64,000 nucleotides of DNA from CAMTVQ01 sp947085255 (GTDB lineage: Bacteria; Bacteroidota; Bacteroidia; Sphingobacteriales; Sphingobacteriaceae). The notes under the pieces were generated by a model. It made no database searches and had not been told where the DNA came from. It was given only the letters and a program-made list of their open reading frames with translations. The stretch covers positions 24,657 to 88,656 of the forward strand of contig CAMTVQ010000008.1 of the NCBI GenBank assembly GCA_947085255.1, given 5' to 3'. Below, piece by piece: positions 1-7,903 of this stretch; the stretch's first letter is position 1, and each line of letters begins with the position of its first letter. The position numbers and the translations under genes were made by a program.

Positions 1-1
1 T

Positions 2-202
2 AGTTCATGTCCAGCAGATGCAATTGTGTTTGGAGATATTAATGATCCAAATAGCAAAGTATCTCAGTTGTTGAAAGACGAACGCGTATTTTATGTACTA
101 GAAGAGCTAAACGTACAACCAGGTATTGGCTATTTAACCATGGTGCGTAATACCGAAAAGAAAGCAACTCATGCAGAGCATGGCGCGCATCACGAGGGAT
201 AA
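2..202 (+). CDS. actB: Alternative complex III subunit ActB, C-terminal end (partial)
   Basis: An open frame runs from the window edge to a TAA stop. The visible 66 residues include CPADAIVFGDINDP and a tail rich in His, Ala and Glu. This matches the C-terminus of ActB, the molybdopterin-oxidoreductase-like/ferredoxin-like iron-sulfur subunit of alternative complex III, where CPADAI belongs to the last 4Fe-4S ligand motif. ActB is a peripheral subunit passing electrons from quinol towards the cytochrome subunits. The gene lies 41 bases before actC and fits the usual actA-B-C-D-E-F order. Only the 3' end is present, so the identification leans on context. Confidence 0.85.
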   Translation, partial: SSCPADAIVFGDINDPNSKVSQLLKDERVFYVLEELNVQPGIGYLTMVRNTEKKATHAEHGAHHEG

Positions 203-243
203 GAGAGTTAAGTTAAAGAACAACATACATAATTTGTTTAGAT

Positions 244-1659
244 ATGCATCACGAATCAGTAATACGTGAACCTTTAGTAACAGGAAAACCAACCCTACGA
301 GACATTACCGACGACGTAATACGTCCGGTAATGAGTAAACCATCAAAAGAATGGTGGTGGGCGTTTTCAATCTCATTTGCTGTATTTATGCTATGGGTAG
401 GTACAATTACGTACACATTTACTACAGGTATAGGTACTTGGGGATTGAATAAAACAGTGGGTTGGGCATGGGATATCACCGATTTCGTATGGTGGGTAGG
501 TATTGGTCACGCTGGTACATTAATCTCTGCTATCTTGTTGTTATTCCGTCAAAACTGGCGTAATTCTATCAACCGTTCGGCAGAAGCGATGACGATTTTT
601 GCGGTTATTTGTGCCGCTACCTACATTTTTGCACATATGGGTCGTCCATGGTTGTTCTTTTGGGCATTACCATTACCAAATACTTACGGCTCGCTTTGGG
701 TAAACTTTAACTCTCCGCTGGTATGGGACGTATTTGCCATCTCTACCTATTTCTCGGTATCGCTATTGTTCTGGTACATTGGTTTAATTCCGGATATTGC
801 CACAGTTCGTGATAGAGCTAAAGGATTACAGAAAAAAGTATATGCTATATTAAGTTTTGGATGGGTAGGTAACGTAAAATCATGGCAACGTTTTGAAGCT
901 GTGTCTTTAATTCTTGCTGGTTTATCTACACCTCTTGTACTTTCGGTACATACTATCGTATCATTCGACTTTGCTACCTCGGTTGTACCAGGCTGGCATA
1001 CAACAATTTTTCCTCCTTATTTCGTTGCGGGTGCTATTTTCTCGGGTTTTGCCATGGTGCAAACCTTGTTGATCATTGCCCGCGTAGTGCTTAAGGTAGA
1101 AAACTATATTACTATCCGTCACATCGAGTTGATGAACATTATCATCATGGTAACGGGTTCTATTGTAGGTGTAGCATATGGTACAGAATTCTTTATTGCA
1201 TGGTACTCTGGTGTAGAGTATGAGCAATATGCGTTTATTAACCGTGCAACTGGTCCATACTGGTGGGCATACTGGAGCATGATTTCTTGTAACGTAATTA
1301 CCCCACAATTAATGTGGTTCAAAAAAATTCGTTGCAGCCCGGTTGCTACATTTATCATTTCTATTTTCGTAAACATAGGTATGTGGTTTGAGCGTTTCGT
1401 AATTATCGTAACCTCATTGCACAGAGATTACCTGCCGTCAAGTTGGGTAATGTACTCACCAACATGGGTAGAGGTATGTATCTTCATCGGAAGTATTGGA
1501 TTGTTCTTCACCTTATTCTTATTATTCATCCGTTTCTTACCATCTATTGCTATGGCAGAGGTGAAATTACTATTGAAGAGTTCAAGTGAAGATGCTAAGA
1601 GTAGATTTAAAACGCACACGGGTGCACACGCAGCGAAAGGAGTAAACAGCCATGAGTAA
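244..1659 (+). CDS. actC: Alternative complex III quinol-binding membrane subunit ActC (NrfD/PsrC family)
   Basis: A 471-residue integral membrane protein with about ten hydrophobic segments from residue 40 to 440, typical of the NrfD/PsrC family. In alternative complex III it sits beside ActF in the inner membrane and contributes the menaquinol oxidation site. The N-terminal region (REPLVTGKPTLRDITDDV) and the helix with HAGTLISAILLLFRQ, HMGRPWLFFW are characteristic of ActC. The start is the first ATG after the actB stop, and the end overlaps actD by 8 bases, indicating translational coupling. Length is normal for the family. Confidence 0.95.
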   Translation: MHHESVIREPLVTGKPTLRDITDDVIRPVMSKPSKEWWWAFSISFAVFMLWVGTITYTFTTGIGTWGLNKTVGWAWDITDFVWWVGIGHAGTLISAILLLFRQNWRNSINRSAEAMTIFAVICAATYIFAHMGRPWLFFWALPLPNTYGSLWVNFNSPLVWDVFAISTYFSVSLLFWYIGLIPDIATVRDRAKGLQKKVYAILSFGWVGNVKSWQRFEAVSLILAGLSTPLVLSVHTIVSFDFATSVVPGWHTTIFPPYFVAGAIFSGFAMVQTLLIIARVVLKVENYITIRHIELMNIIIMVTGSIVGVAYGTEFFIAWYSGVEYEQYAFINRATGPYWWAYWSMISCNVITPQLMWFKKIRCSPVATFIISIFVNIGMWFERFVIIVTSLHRDYLPSSWVMYSPTWVEVCIFIGSIGLFFTLFLLFIRFLPSIAMAEVKLLLKSSSEDAKSRFKTHTGAHAAKGVNSHE

Positions 1660-2179
1660 AAGCACTAAAAAATACGCTATTGCCCTTTTTAATGATGAAG
1701 ACATCTTAAAATCGGGGATTAAAAAAGTTCAATCGGCAGGATTATCTATTTATGATGTATTTATGCCTTACCCTGTACACGGTATAGATACCATGTTAGG
1801 AGTAAAACGTTCACGCTTACCAAAGGCAGCCTTTTTGTTTGGTGTTGTTGGGTTTTTGTGTGGATTTACACTTATCTATTACACCAACATGTATGATTGG
1901 GCAATGGATGTGGGTGGTAAACCTAATACATACCCTACGGTAACGTTTGTACCAGTTTGCTTTGAGCTTACTGTGTTACTTGCTGCTTATGGTATGGGCT
2001 TTACATTTTTTGCAGCAAGTGGATTGTATCCAGGAGCTAAGCCATTTATTATGGATGAGCGTGCTACTGACGATCATTTTGTATTGGCTATTGAGTTGAA
2101 CGATGCCAATAGTGTTGCGGTAAACGAAATATTGAATCAAACAGGTGCTGTAGAAGTAAAGCAAGTAGAACAACAATAA
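1652..2179 (+). CDS. actD: Alternative complex III subunit ActD (DUF3341)
   Basis: A 175-residue protein with a soluble N-terminal alpha/beta part (residues 1-50, AIALFNDEDILKSGIKKVQ) and two transmembrane helices near residues 57-80 and 100-125. This is the ActD/DUF3341 layout. ActD is a membrane-anchored accessory subunit of alternative complex III without cofactors, sitting next to ActC and ActF. The PYPVHGID segment following the first strand is a family hallmark. It overlaps actC by 8 bases and is followed by actE 18 bases later, within one operon. Confidence 0.93.
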   Translation: MSKSTKKYAIALFNDEDILKSGIKKVQSAGLSIYDVFMPYPVHGIDTMLGVKRSRLPKAAFLFGVVGFLCGFTLIYYTNMYDWAMDVGGKPNTYPTVTFVPVCFELTVLLAAYGMGFTFFAASGLYPGAKPFIMDERATDDHFVLAIELNDANSVAVNEILNQTGAVEVKQVEQQ

Positions 2180-2197
2180 GCTAAAGGGAATTAGAAC

Positions 2198-2758
2198 ATG
2201 ACATTTCAACGAATTTTAGTAACAGTTGCTGCAGGTACACTATGTGCGATAGTGCTTAATGCTTGTCAGCGCGATAAAACAAAACCAGGTTGGGAATTTG
2301 CGCCGCAAATGTACCGTTCGGTACCTTATAACCCAGATCAGGCAAATCCTAATTTTAAGGACGGTATAACTGCACAATTACCCCCTAAGGGAACAGTAAA
2401 GCAAAATTTTGTACCATTCGACTATAAAAACACAGTTGAGGATTACGAAAGAGCAGGTGTAGAATTGAAAAATCCAATTGTACTTACGCCATTGGTATTA
2501 GAAGAAGGCAAGCAATTGTACATGAACATGTGTTCGCATTGCCATGGTAAAGAAGGTCGTGCTGATGGAGCCATTAGCGCAGCAGGAAAATACCCTGTAC
2601 CAACGTATCAATCAGAAAACGTTAAAAACATACCAGAAGGAAAGATATTTTTCTCGATTACTCATGGTAAAAACTTAATGGGTCCGCATGCTTCTCAACT
2701 ATCGCAAGAAGAACGTTGGAAAGTTGTACATTTTGTACAAACATTACAAAAACTGTAG
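2198..2758 (+). CDS. actE: Alternative complex III monohaem cytochrome c subunit ActE
   Basis: A 186-residue exported protein. The N-terminus has a lipoprotein signal with the lipobox-like sequence VLNAC, so it is probably anchored to the outer face of the inner membrane. A single haem c site CSHCH is near residue 113, and the later region with LMGPHASQLSQEERW would carry the axial ligand and the end of the cytochrome fold. ActE collects electrons from the ActB/ActA side and hands them to the oxidase. It follows actD by 18 bases and precedes actF by 31 bases. Confidence 0.93.
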   Translation: MTFQRILVTVAAGTLCAIVLNACQRDKTKPGWEFAPQMYRSVPYNPDQANPNFKDGITAQLPPKGTVKQNFVPFDYKNTVEDYERAGVELKNPIVLTPLVLEEGKQLYMNMCSHCHGKEGRADGAISAAGKYPVPTYQSENVKNIPEGKIFFSITHGKNLMGPHASQLSQEERWKVVHFVQTLQKL

Positions 2759-2789
2759 TATTTAAATTTTAACAAAAACAGATTGCATC

Positions 2790-3995
2790 ATGCAAGCCAA
2801 TACCGAAAATTATATAGTATCCAATAAATCAAAGCGCATTAGCATTGGGCTAATTGCTATAGGTATAATTGCTGTTTTGGCCGGTTTCTTTACCGGACAT
2901 GCAGAGCGTACGTGGGCAAATTTGCTTACCTCGTCTTACTTTTTTGCCTGCATTACGTTGGGTGGCATTATGTTTTGTGCTATACAATATGTAGCACAAG
3001 CAGGTTGGTCGGTAGTAGTGGTACGTATAGCGCAAGCTTTTAGTGCAGTACAACCAGTTGCCGCTATTATTTTATTAATTGTAGTGGGTGGTGGTTTAGC
3101 TACTCATAATTTGTACCATCATTGGGCAGATCCAGCATTAACAGACCCTAACAGTCCGGAGTTTGATCATTTAATTGCTGGTAAGTCATCTTTCTTAAAT
3201 GTTCCGTTCTTCTTAGCACGTATTGTTATCTACATGGTGGTATGGGGTTTATTAGGATACTATTTACGTAAACTATCACACAAAGAAGATGAAGAAGGTG
3301 GTTTGACGTTTTACAACAAAAGCATTAAAATTTCAGCAATATTTTGTGTGATTTTTGGCTTTACTGTTCCATTATTCGCATTTGATTTAATGATGTCGGT
3401 AGAAGCACATTGGTTTAGTACCATGTTTGGTTGGTACAACTTAGCTGGTTTATGGGTAAGTACATTAGCGGCCATTGCCTTAACGGTTATTTTCTTAAAA
3501 GAGCAGGGTTACTTAACGTATGTGAATGAAAACCACATGCACGATTTAGGTAAATTCGTATTTGCCTTTTCTATATTTTGGACATACACTTGGGTTGGAC
3601 AGTTCTTATTAATATGGTATGCCAACTTACCCGAAGAGGTATCATGGTTCTACAATCGCTGGCAGTCTAACTATATCTGGTTATTCTGGATAGATATGGC
3701 AGTAAACTTCTTATTCCCATTATTAGCCTTAATGACTCGTGGAAGCAAGCGTAGCTATGCCATTATGAAAGTGGTGTGTATGGTAGTAATTGCTACACAT
3801 TGGTTAGATTTTTACATGATGGTAATGCCAGGAACTGTAGGTAAAGAAAACGGCATTGGCTATATTGAAATAGGAACTTTTGCTGGATTTATTGGCTTGT
3901 TTATATTCTTTATGCTAAGAGCATTAGCTAAGAAGCCTTTGTTGCCTAAAAATCATCCATTCCTAGAAGAATCATTACACCACGAAGTGGCTTAA
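2790..3995 (+). CDS. actF: Alternative complex III membrane subunit ActF
   Basis: A 401-residue membrane protein with about ten predicted helices, the structural relative of ActC that lacks the quinol pocket. Features include the extracytoplasmic loop HNLYHHWADP after helix 3 and a long run of hydrophobic segments ending in a short cytoplasmic tail. In known alternative complex III structures ActC and ActF form the proton-conducting membrane core. It is the last act gene and is followed 32 bases later by the oxidase subunit II gene, which supports a joint complex with the oxidase. Confidence 0.93.
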   Translation: MQANTENYIVSNKSKRISIGLIAIGIIAVLAGFFTGHAERTWANLLTSSYFFACITLGGIMFCAIQYVAQAGWSVVVVRIAQAFSAVQPVAAIILLIVVGGGLATHNLYHHWADPALTDPNSPEFDHLIAGKSSFLNVPFFLARIVIYMVVWGLLGYYLRKLSHKEDEEGGLTFYNKSIKISAIFCVIFGFTVPLFAFDLMMSVEAHWFSTMFGWYNLAGLWVSTLAAIALTVIFLKEQGYLTYVNENHMHDLGKFVFAFSIFWTYTWVGQFLLIWYANLPEEVSWFYNRWQSNYIWLFWIDMAVNFLFPLLALMTRGSKRSYAIMKVVCMVVIATHWLDFYMMVMPGTVGKENGIGYIEIGTFAGFIGLFIFFMLRALAKKPLLPKNHPFLEESLHHEVA

Positions 3996-4027
3996 TTTAT
4001 TTTTAAAAGATTACTTTATTAGAAGAT

Positions 4028-5212
4028 ATGAGTTGTTCTGTTATCACCAATTTTTTTAAAAGTAAAGCGACTATCCTGTCGCTACTTTTTGTTCTGTGCG
4101 CAGTTGGCGTATTTGCTCAAGATGCAACTACCGCTGTAGTAGATGAAACCGCCAAAGAGCCAGTTGGCAAAATGGTAATGTACTATTTATTGATGGGCTT
4201 AGTTGGCGCCATGGTGTTGAATGTTATTGGTAAAATTTTAAAAATTACTGAAATAACCTTTGAGTTAAGCGGCAAGAAAAACGGCATTAACTGGAACCTA
4301 ATTAACGCAGCGTTGTTCTTAGCATTTCTAATTGTAGGAATGTACTTTGCGTTTTGGGAGTTTGGCTACCATGGTAAAATGTTGTTACCAGAATCAGCGT
4401 CAGAGCATGGTTTGCGTACAGATAATTTGTTTGACATTACTCTATGGATAACGGGATTTGTATTTGTGGTAACACATATATTGTTATTTGGTTACTCATT
4501 TAAGTATCGTCACAACGAATCAAAGCCTGCGTATTTTTATCCGCACAACAACAAATTAGAGATATACTGGACAGTAATACCAGCCTTAGTGCTTACCGTT
4601 CTGGTAATATTTGGTTGGAGAACTTGGACAGATATCACGAGTGAAGGTCGTCAAGCAAAAAATCCAATTGAAGTAGAAGTAACAGCAGAGCAATTTAGAT
4701 GGACTGCGCGTTATGCAGGTGCTGATAAAATGTTGGGCGAAAAGAACTTTAGGTTAATTGGCGGCATAAATGAGCTTGGTGTTAATTTTGAGGATACTCG
4801 TTCAAAAGACGACGTTATCATTAAAGAAATTGTATTGCCAGTAGGTAAGCCAGTTAAATTTATATTTGGCGCAAAGGATGTAATTCACAGTGCATATATG
4901 CCACATTTCAGATTGCAAATGAACTGTGTACCTGGTATGCCTACCTACTTCTACTTTACCCCACGTACAACTACTGCCGAAATGCGTATGAAGTTGGACG
5001 ATTATAAATTTGATTATGTACTGTTATGTGCCAAAATATGTGGTGCAGCACATTACAACATGCAAATGAAAGTAAGAATTGTAAGCGAACCAGAATACAA
5101 AAAGTGGATGGCGGAGCAAAAGCCTTTTTACAATGAAGATGTAAAGGCACAATTGCAAATGGCAAAAGCTGAAAGTGAAGAGGTAAAAACGGTAGCTGTA
5201 GCAGCACACTAA
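4028..5212 (+). CDS. coxB: Cytochrome c oxidase subunit II (CuA subunit)
   Basis: A 394-residue subunit II. It has a signal-like N-terminus ending near FAQDA, a membrane segment around residues 50-68, and the two classical subunit II helices near 95-115 and 135-155. The periplasmic cupredoxin domain follows, with the CuA motif CAKICGAAHYNMQM (two Cys, His, Met) near residues 337-350 and an upstream His in DVIHSAYMP. It accepts electrons from cytochrome c or directly from alternative complex III and passes them to haem a. No fused cytochrome c domain is present. It lies between actF and the subunit I gene. Confidence 0.95.
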   Translation: MSCSVITNFFKSKATILSLLFVLCAVGVFAQDATTAVVDETAKEPVGKMVMYYLLMGLVGAMVLNVIGKILKITEITFELSGKKNGINWNLINAALFLAFLIVGMYFAFWEFGYHGKMLLPESASEHGLRTDNLFDITLWITGFVFVVTHILLFGYSFKYRHNESKPAYFYPHNNKLEIYWTVIPALVLTVLVIFGWRTWTDITSEGRQAKNPIEVEVTAEQFRWTARYAGADKMLGEKNFRLIGGINELGVNFEDTRSKDDVIIKEIVLPVGKPVKFIFGAKDVIHSAYMPHFRLQMNCVPGMPTYFYFTPRTTTAEMRMKLDDYKFDYVLLCAKICGAAHYNMQMKVRIVSEPEYKKWMAEQKPFYNEDVKAQLQMAKAESEEVKTVAVAAH

Positions 5213-5256
5213 GCAGATAGAAATTAGTAAAAAAAATAGCGTAAAAAATTAAAATA

Positions 5257-7095
5257 ATGGCAACTCAAGTAGCACATGCACACGACGCTCATACTCATGC
5301 ACACGATGAGCATGGACACCACGAAGAAACGTTTATAACAAAATACATTTTTAGCCAAGATCATAAAATGATTGCCAAGCAGTTCCTGATAACAGGAATT
5401 ATTATGGCTTTTATTGCAATGACGATGTCGGTTTTGTTCCGTATCCAATTGGCTTGGCCTGATAAAACTTTCCCATTGTTAGAAACGCTATTGGGCAAAT
5501 TTGCAGAGGGTGGACAAATTAAGCCTGATTTCTACATGTCTTTGGTAACAATACATGGTACCATCATGATTTTCTTTGTACTTACTGCAGGTTTGAGCGG
5601 TACGTTTAGTAACCTACTTATTCCATTGCAGTGCGGTGCGCGTGATATGGCATCTCCATTCATCAATATGTTGTCATACTGGTTTTTCTTTGTTGCCAGT
5701 GTTATCATGATGAGTTCATTTTTTGTCGAAACAGGCCCTGCTTCAGGTGGTTGGACAATTTACCCTCCTTTAAGTGCGTTGCCAAAAGCAATGCCAGGTT
5801 CAGGTCTTGGCATGACCTTGTGGCTTATCAGTATGTCGTTATTCGTAGCGTCGTCATTAATGGGAGCTATCAACTATATCAGTACCGTATTAAATATGCG
5901 CACTAAAGGTATGGGCATGACTAAGTTGCCACTAACCATTTGGGCATTTTTTGTTACGGCTATTCTAGGTGTATTATCGTTCCCTGTATTGTTCTCAGGT
6001 GTAATCTTATTAATTTTTGATAGAAGTTTTGGCACAAGTTTTTACTTATCAGACATTTATATAGGTGGAGAGGCTTTAGCTAATTCAGGTGGTAGCCCTA
6101 TTTTGTGGCAGCATTTATTTTGGTTCTTAGGTCACCCAGAGGTTTATATTGTATTATTGCCAGCATTGGGTATTACATCAGAAGTAATAGCAACCAACTC
6201 ACGTAAGCCTATCTTTGGCTACCGTGCCATGATTGGTTCAATCTTGGGTATTGCTGTTATCTCTTTTGTTGTATGGGGTCACCATATGTTTATTACTGGT
6301 ATGAATCCGTTTTTAGGTTCGGTATTTATGTTTACCACACTTCTTGTGGCGGTACCATCAGCGGTAAAAACTTTTAATTATTTGGCAACTATTTGGCGAG
6401 GTAATATTCGTTTTACTCCAGCTATGCTTTTTGCAATTGGTTTGGTGTCATTCTTTATCAGTGGTGGATTAACAGGTATTTTCTTAGGTAATGCATCATT
6501 AGATATCAACTTACACGATACCTATTTCGTAGTAGCCCACTTTCACTTGGTAATGGGTAGCGCGGCAATATTTGGTATGTTGTGCGGTGTGTATCATTGG
6601 TTCCCTAAAATGTTTGGACGTATGATGAACGACAAATTAGGATACTTACACTTCTGGTTTACCTTTATTGGTGCTTACTTGGTATTCTTCCCAATGCACT
6701 TTATGGGATTAGACGGTGTGCCTCGTAGATATTATTCGTTTACTGAGTTTGCCTACATGGATAAATGGCTTACGCTTAATATCTTTATTACTATTGCGGC
6801 TGTTGCAGCCTCTATTGCACAGTTATTATTCTTGTACAATTTTGTAACGAGTATATTTTGGGGTAAAAAAGCTACTCAAAATCCTTGGGAATCAAATAGT
6901 TTAGAGTGGACTACTCCTGTTGAGCATTTGCATGGAAATTGGCCAGGCGAAATTCCAACAGTGTATCGTTGGCCGTATGACTACAGTAAGCCAGGTCATC
7001 ATGAAGACTTTATTCCGCAAACTGTACCTTTTTCAGAAACAGCAAGTTCAAATGTGGCGCATGATTTAGACGAGCATAAACAAAATAACGGCTAA
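5257..7095 (+). CDS. coxA: Cytochrome c oxidase subunit I
   Basis: A 612-residue haem-copper oxidase subunit I of the A family. The haem a ligand is in TIHGTIMIFF, the CuB His-Tyr motif is GHPEVY, the CuB His pair is in WGHHMF, and the haem a3/a His pair is in HDTYFVVAHFHLVM. The Glu in GHPEVY indicates the usual D-channel type. The first 25 residues are unusually His-rich (HAHDAHTHAHDEHGHHEE), which may bind metal. It is the final gene of the visible operon and is followed by a strong terminator, so subunits III and IV must be encoded elsewhere. Confidence 0.97.
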   Translation: MATQVAHAHDAHTHAHDEHGHHEETFITKYIFSQDHKMIAKQFLITGIIMAFIAMTMSVLFRIQLAWPDKTFPLLETLLGKFAEGGQIKPDFYMSLVTIHGTIMIFFVLTAGLSGTFSNLLIPLQCGARDMASPFINMLSYWFFFVASVIMMSSFFVETGPASGGWTIYPPLSALPKAMPGSGLGMTLWLISMSLFVASSLMGAINYISTVLNMRTKGMGMTKLPLTIWAFFVTAILGVLSFPVLFSGVILLIFDRSFGTSFYLSDIYIGGEALANSGGSPILWQHLFWFLGHPEVYIVLLPALGITSEVIATNSRKPIFGYRAMIGSILGIAVISFVVWGHHMFITGMNPFLGSVFMFTTLLVAVPSAVKTFNYLATIWRGNIRFTPAMLFAIGLVSFFISGGLTGIFLGNASLDINLHDTYFVVAHFHLVMGSAAIFGMLCGVYHWFPKMFGRMMNDKLGYLHFWFTFIGAYLVFFPMHFMGLDGVPRRYYSFTEFAYMDKWLTLNIFITIAAVAASIAQLLFLYNFVTSIFWGKKATQNPWESNSLEWTTPVEHLHGNWPGEIPTVYRWPYDYSKPGHHEDFIPQTVPFSETASSNVAHDLDEHKQNNG

Positions 7096-7114
7096 TTGCT
7101 AGCTAAACTAATAT

Positions 7115-7153
7115 AAAAACGGGCGCAACTATAGAGTTGCGCCCGTTTTTTTT
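7115..7153. terminator. Strong bidirectional intrinsic terminator
   Basis: A perfect inverted repeat has arms aaaaacgggcgcaact and agttgcgcccgttttt, with a 4-base loop (atag). The A-run on the left and the T-run on the right make it functional on both strands. It separates the oxidase operon (plus) from recO (minus). Confidence 0.93.
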
Positions 7154-7172
7154 AGAGACCTAGCAGGAGATA

Positions 7173-7898
7173 TTATGCTAATACTTCTTGCAAAATTTTA
7201 TGAGCATGTATCGTTCCCATATTATCTAAATGGTATTCATAATAGGTAAGCAAACTATTTAGGAGCGACTGGCGCTGTGCTGTACTAATAGTTAATAGAT
7301 GTTGTTGCTCAAACGAAGTGGCCATTAATTGGCTAAAAAGGGTACTGAGCGTGCTGTCCATGTATAATGTGTGATGAGGTTTTGTTTCACAAAATTGACC
7401 TGTTTGCACATCAAAAAATGGAGTGTCTATACTTTGTGTATCGTTAGGATAAATGCCTAAATGTTTACTGAGCTGCATTAAAAAGACTAGGTGAAAGTTC
7501 ACTACGTTGCTTTCTTGCATATCCAGTAGCAAGATGCTATTGTATACAAAATCAAATAAGGGAGTATCGCTTTGCTGTTGTTTGGTGGTGCGGTAAATAA
7601 CTTCAGCAATAAATAGCCCAATACTACTTTTGATAATATTGAAAGAAATACTTGTAAAGGGATGCTCGACTTTTACTTCCTTAATACGCTGTATGCCACT
7701 TGTCTCCTTGTGGTAAGTAATTAAGCTTAGTAGTGTTAAAGGTTGAAATAAGTTGGCACTTGTTTTGGCTTTAGCTACGCGTGCACCATTAATCATATAG
7801 CTTTGCAATCCAAACTTTTCGGTAAGAATATGTGCTATTAAACTAGTTTCGCCGTATTTTGTAGTACGCAATACAATACCACGCGTTGCATGCAACAT
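7173..7898 (-). CDS. recO: DNA repair protein RecO
   Basis: A 241-residue RecO. The N-terminal OB-fold begins with HATRGIVLRTTKYGETSLIAHILTEKFG, the standard opening of the family, and is followed by a helical C-terminal domain. RecO works with RecR and RecF to load RecA on SSB-coated single-stranded DNA in recombinational gap repair. No zinc-binding Cys cluster is visible, as is common in Bacteroidota. It lies 5 bases downstream of the porZ-like gene on the same strand, suggesting cotranscription. Confidence 0.92.
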   Translation of the reverse strand: MLHATRGIVLRTTKYGETSLIAHILTEKFGLQSYMINGARVAKAKTSANLFQPLTLLSLITYHKETSGIQRIKEVKVEHPFTSISFNIIKSSIGLFIAEVIYRTTKQQQSDTPLFDFVYNSILLLDMQESNVVNFHLVFLMQLSKHLGIYPNDTQSIDTPFFDVQTGQFCETKPHHTLYMDSTLSTLFSQLMATSFEQQHLLTISTAQRQSLLNSLLTYYEYHLDNMGTIHAHKILQEVLA

Positions 7899-7903
7899 TC
7901 CGT

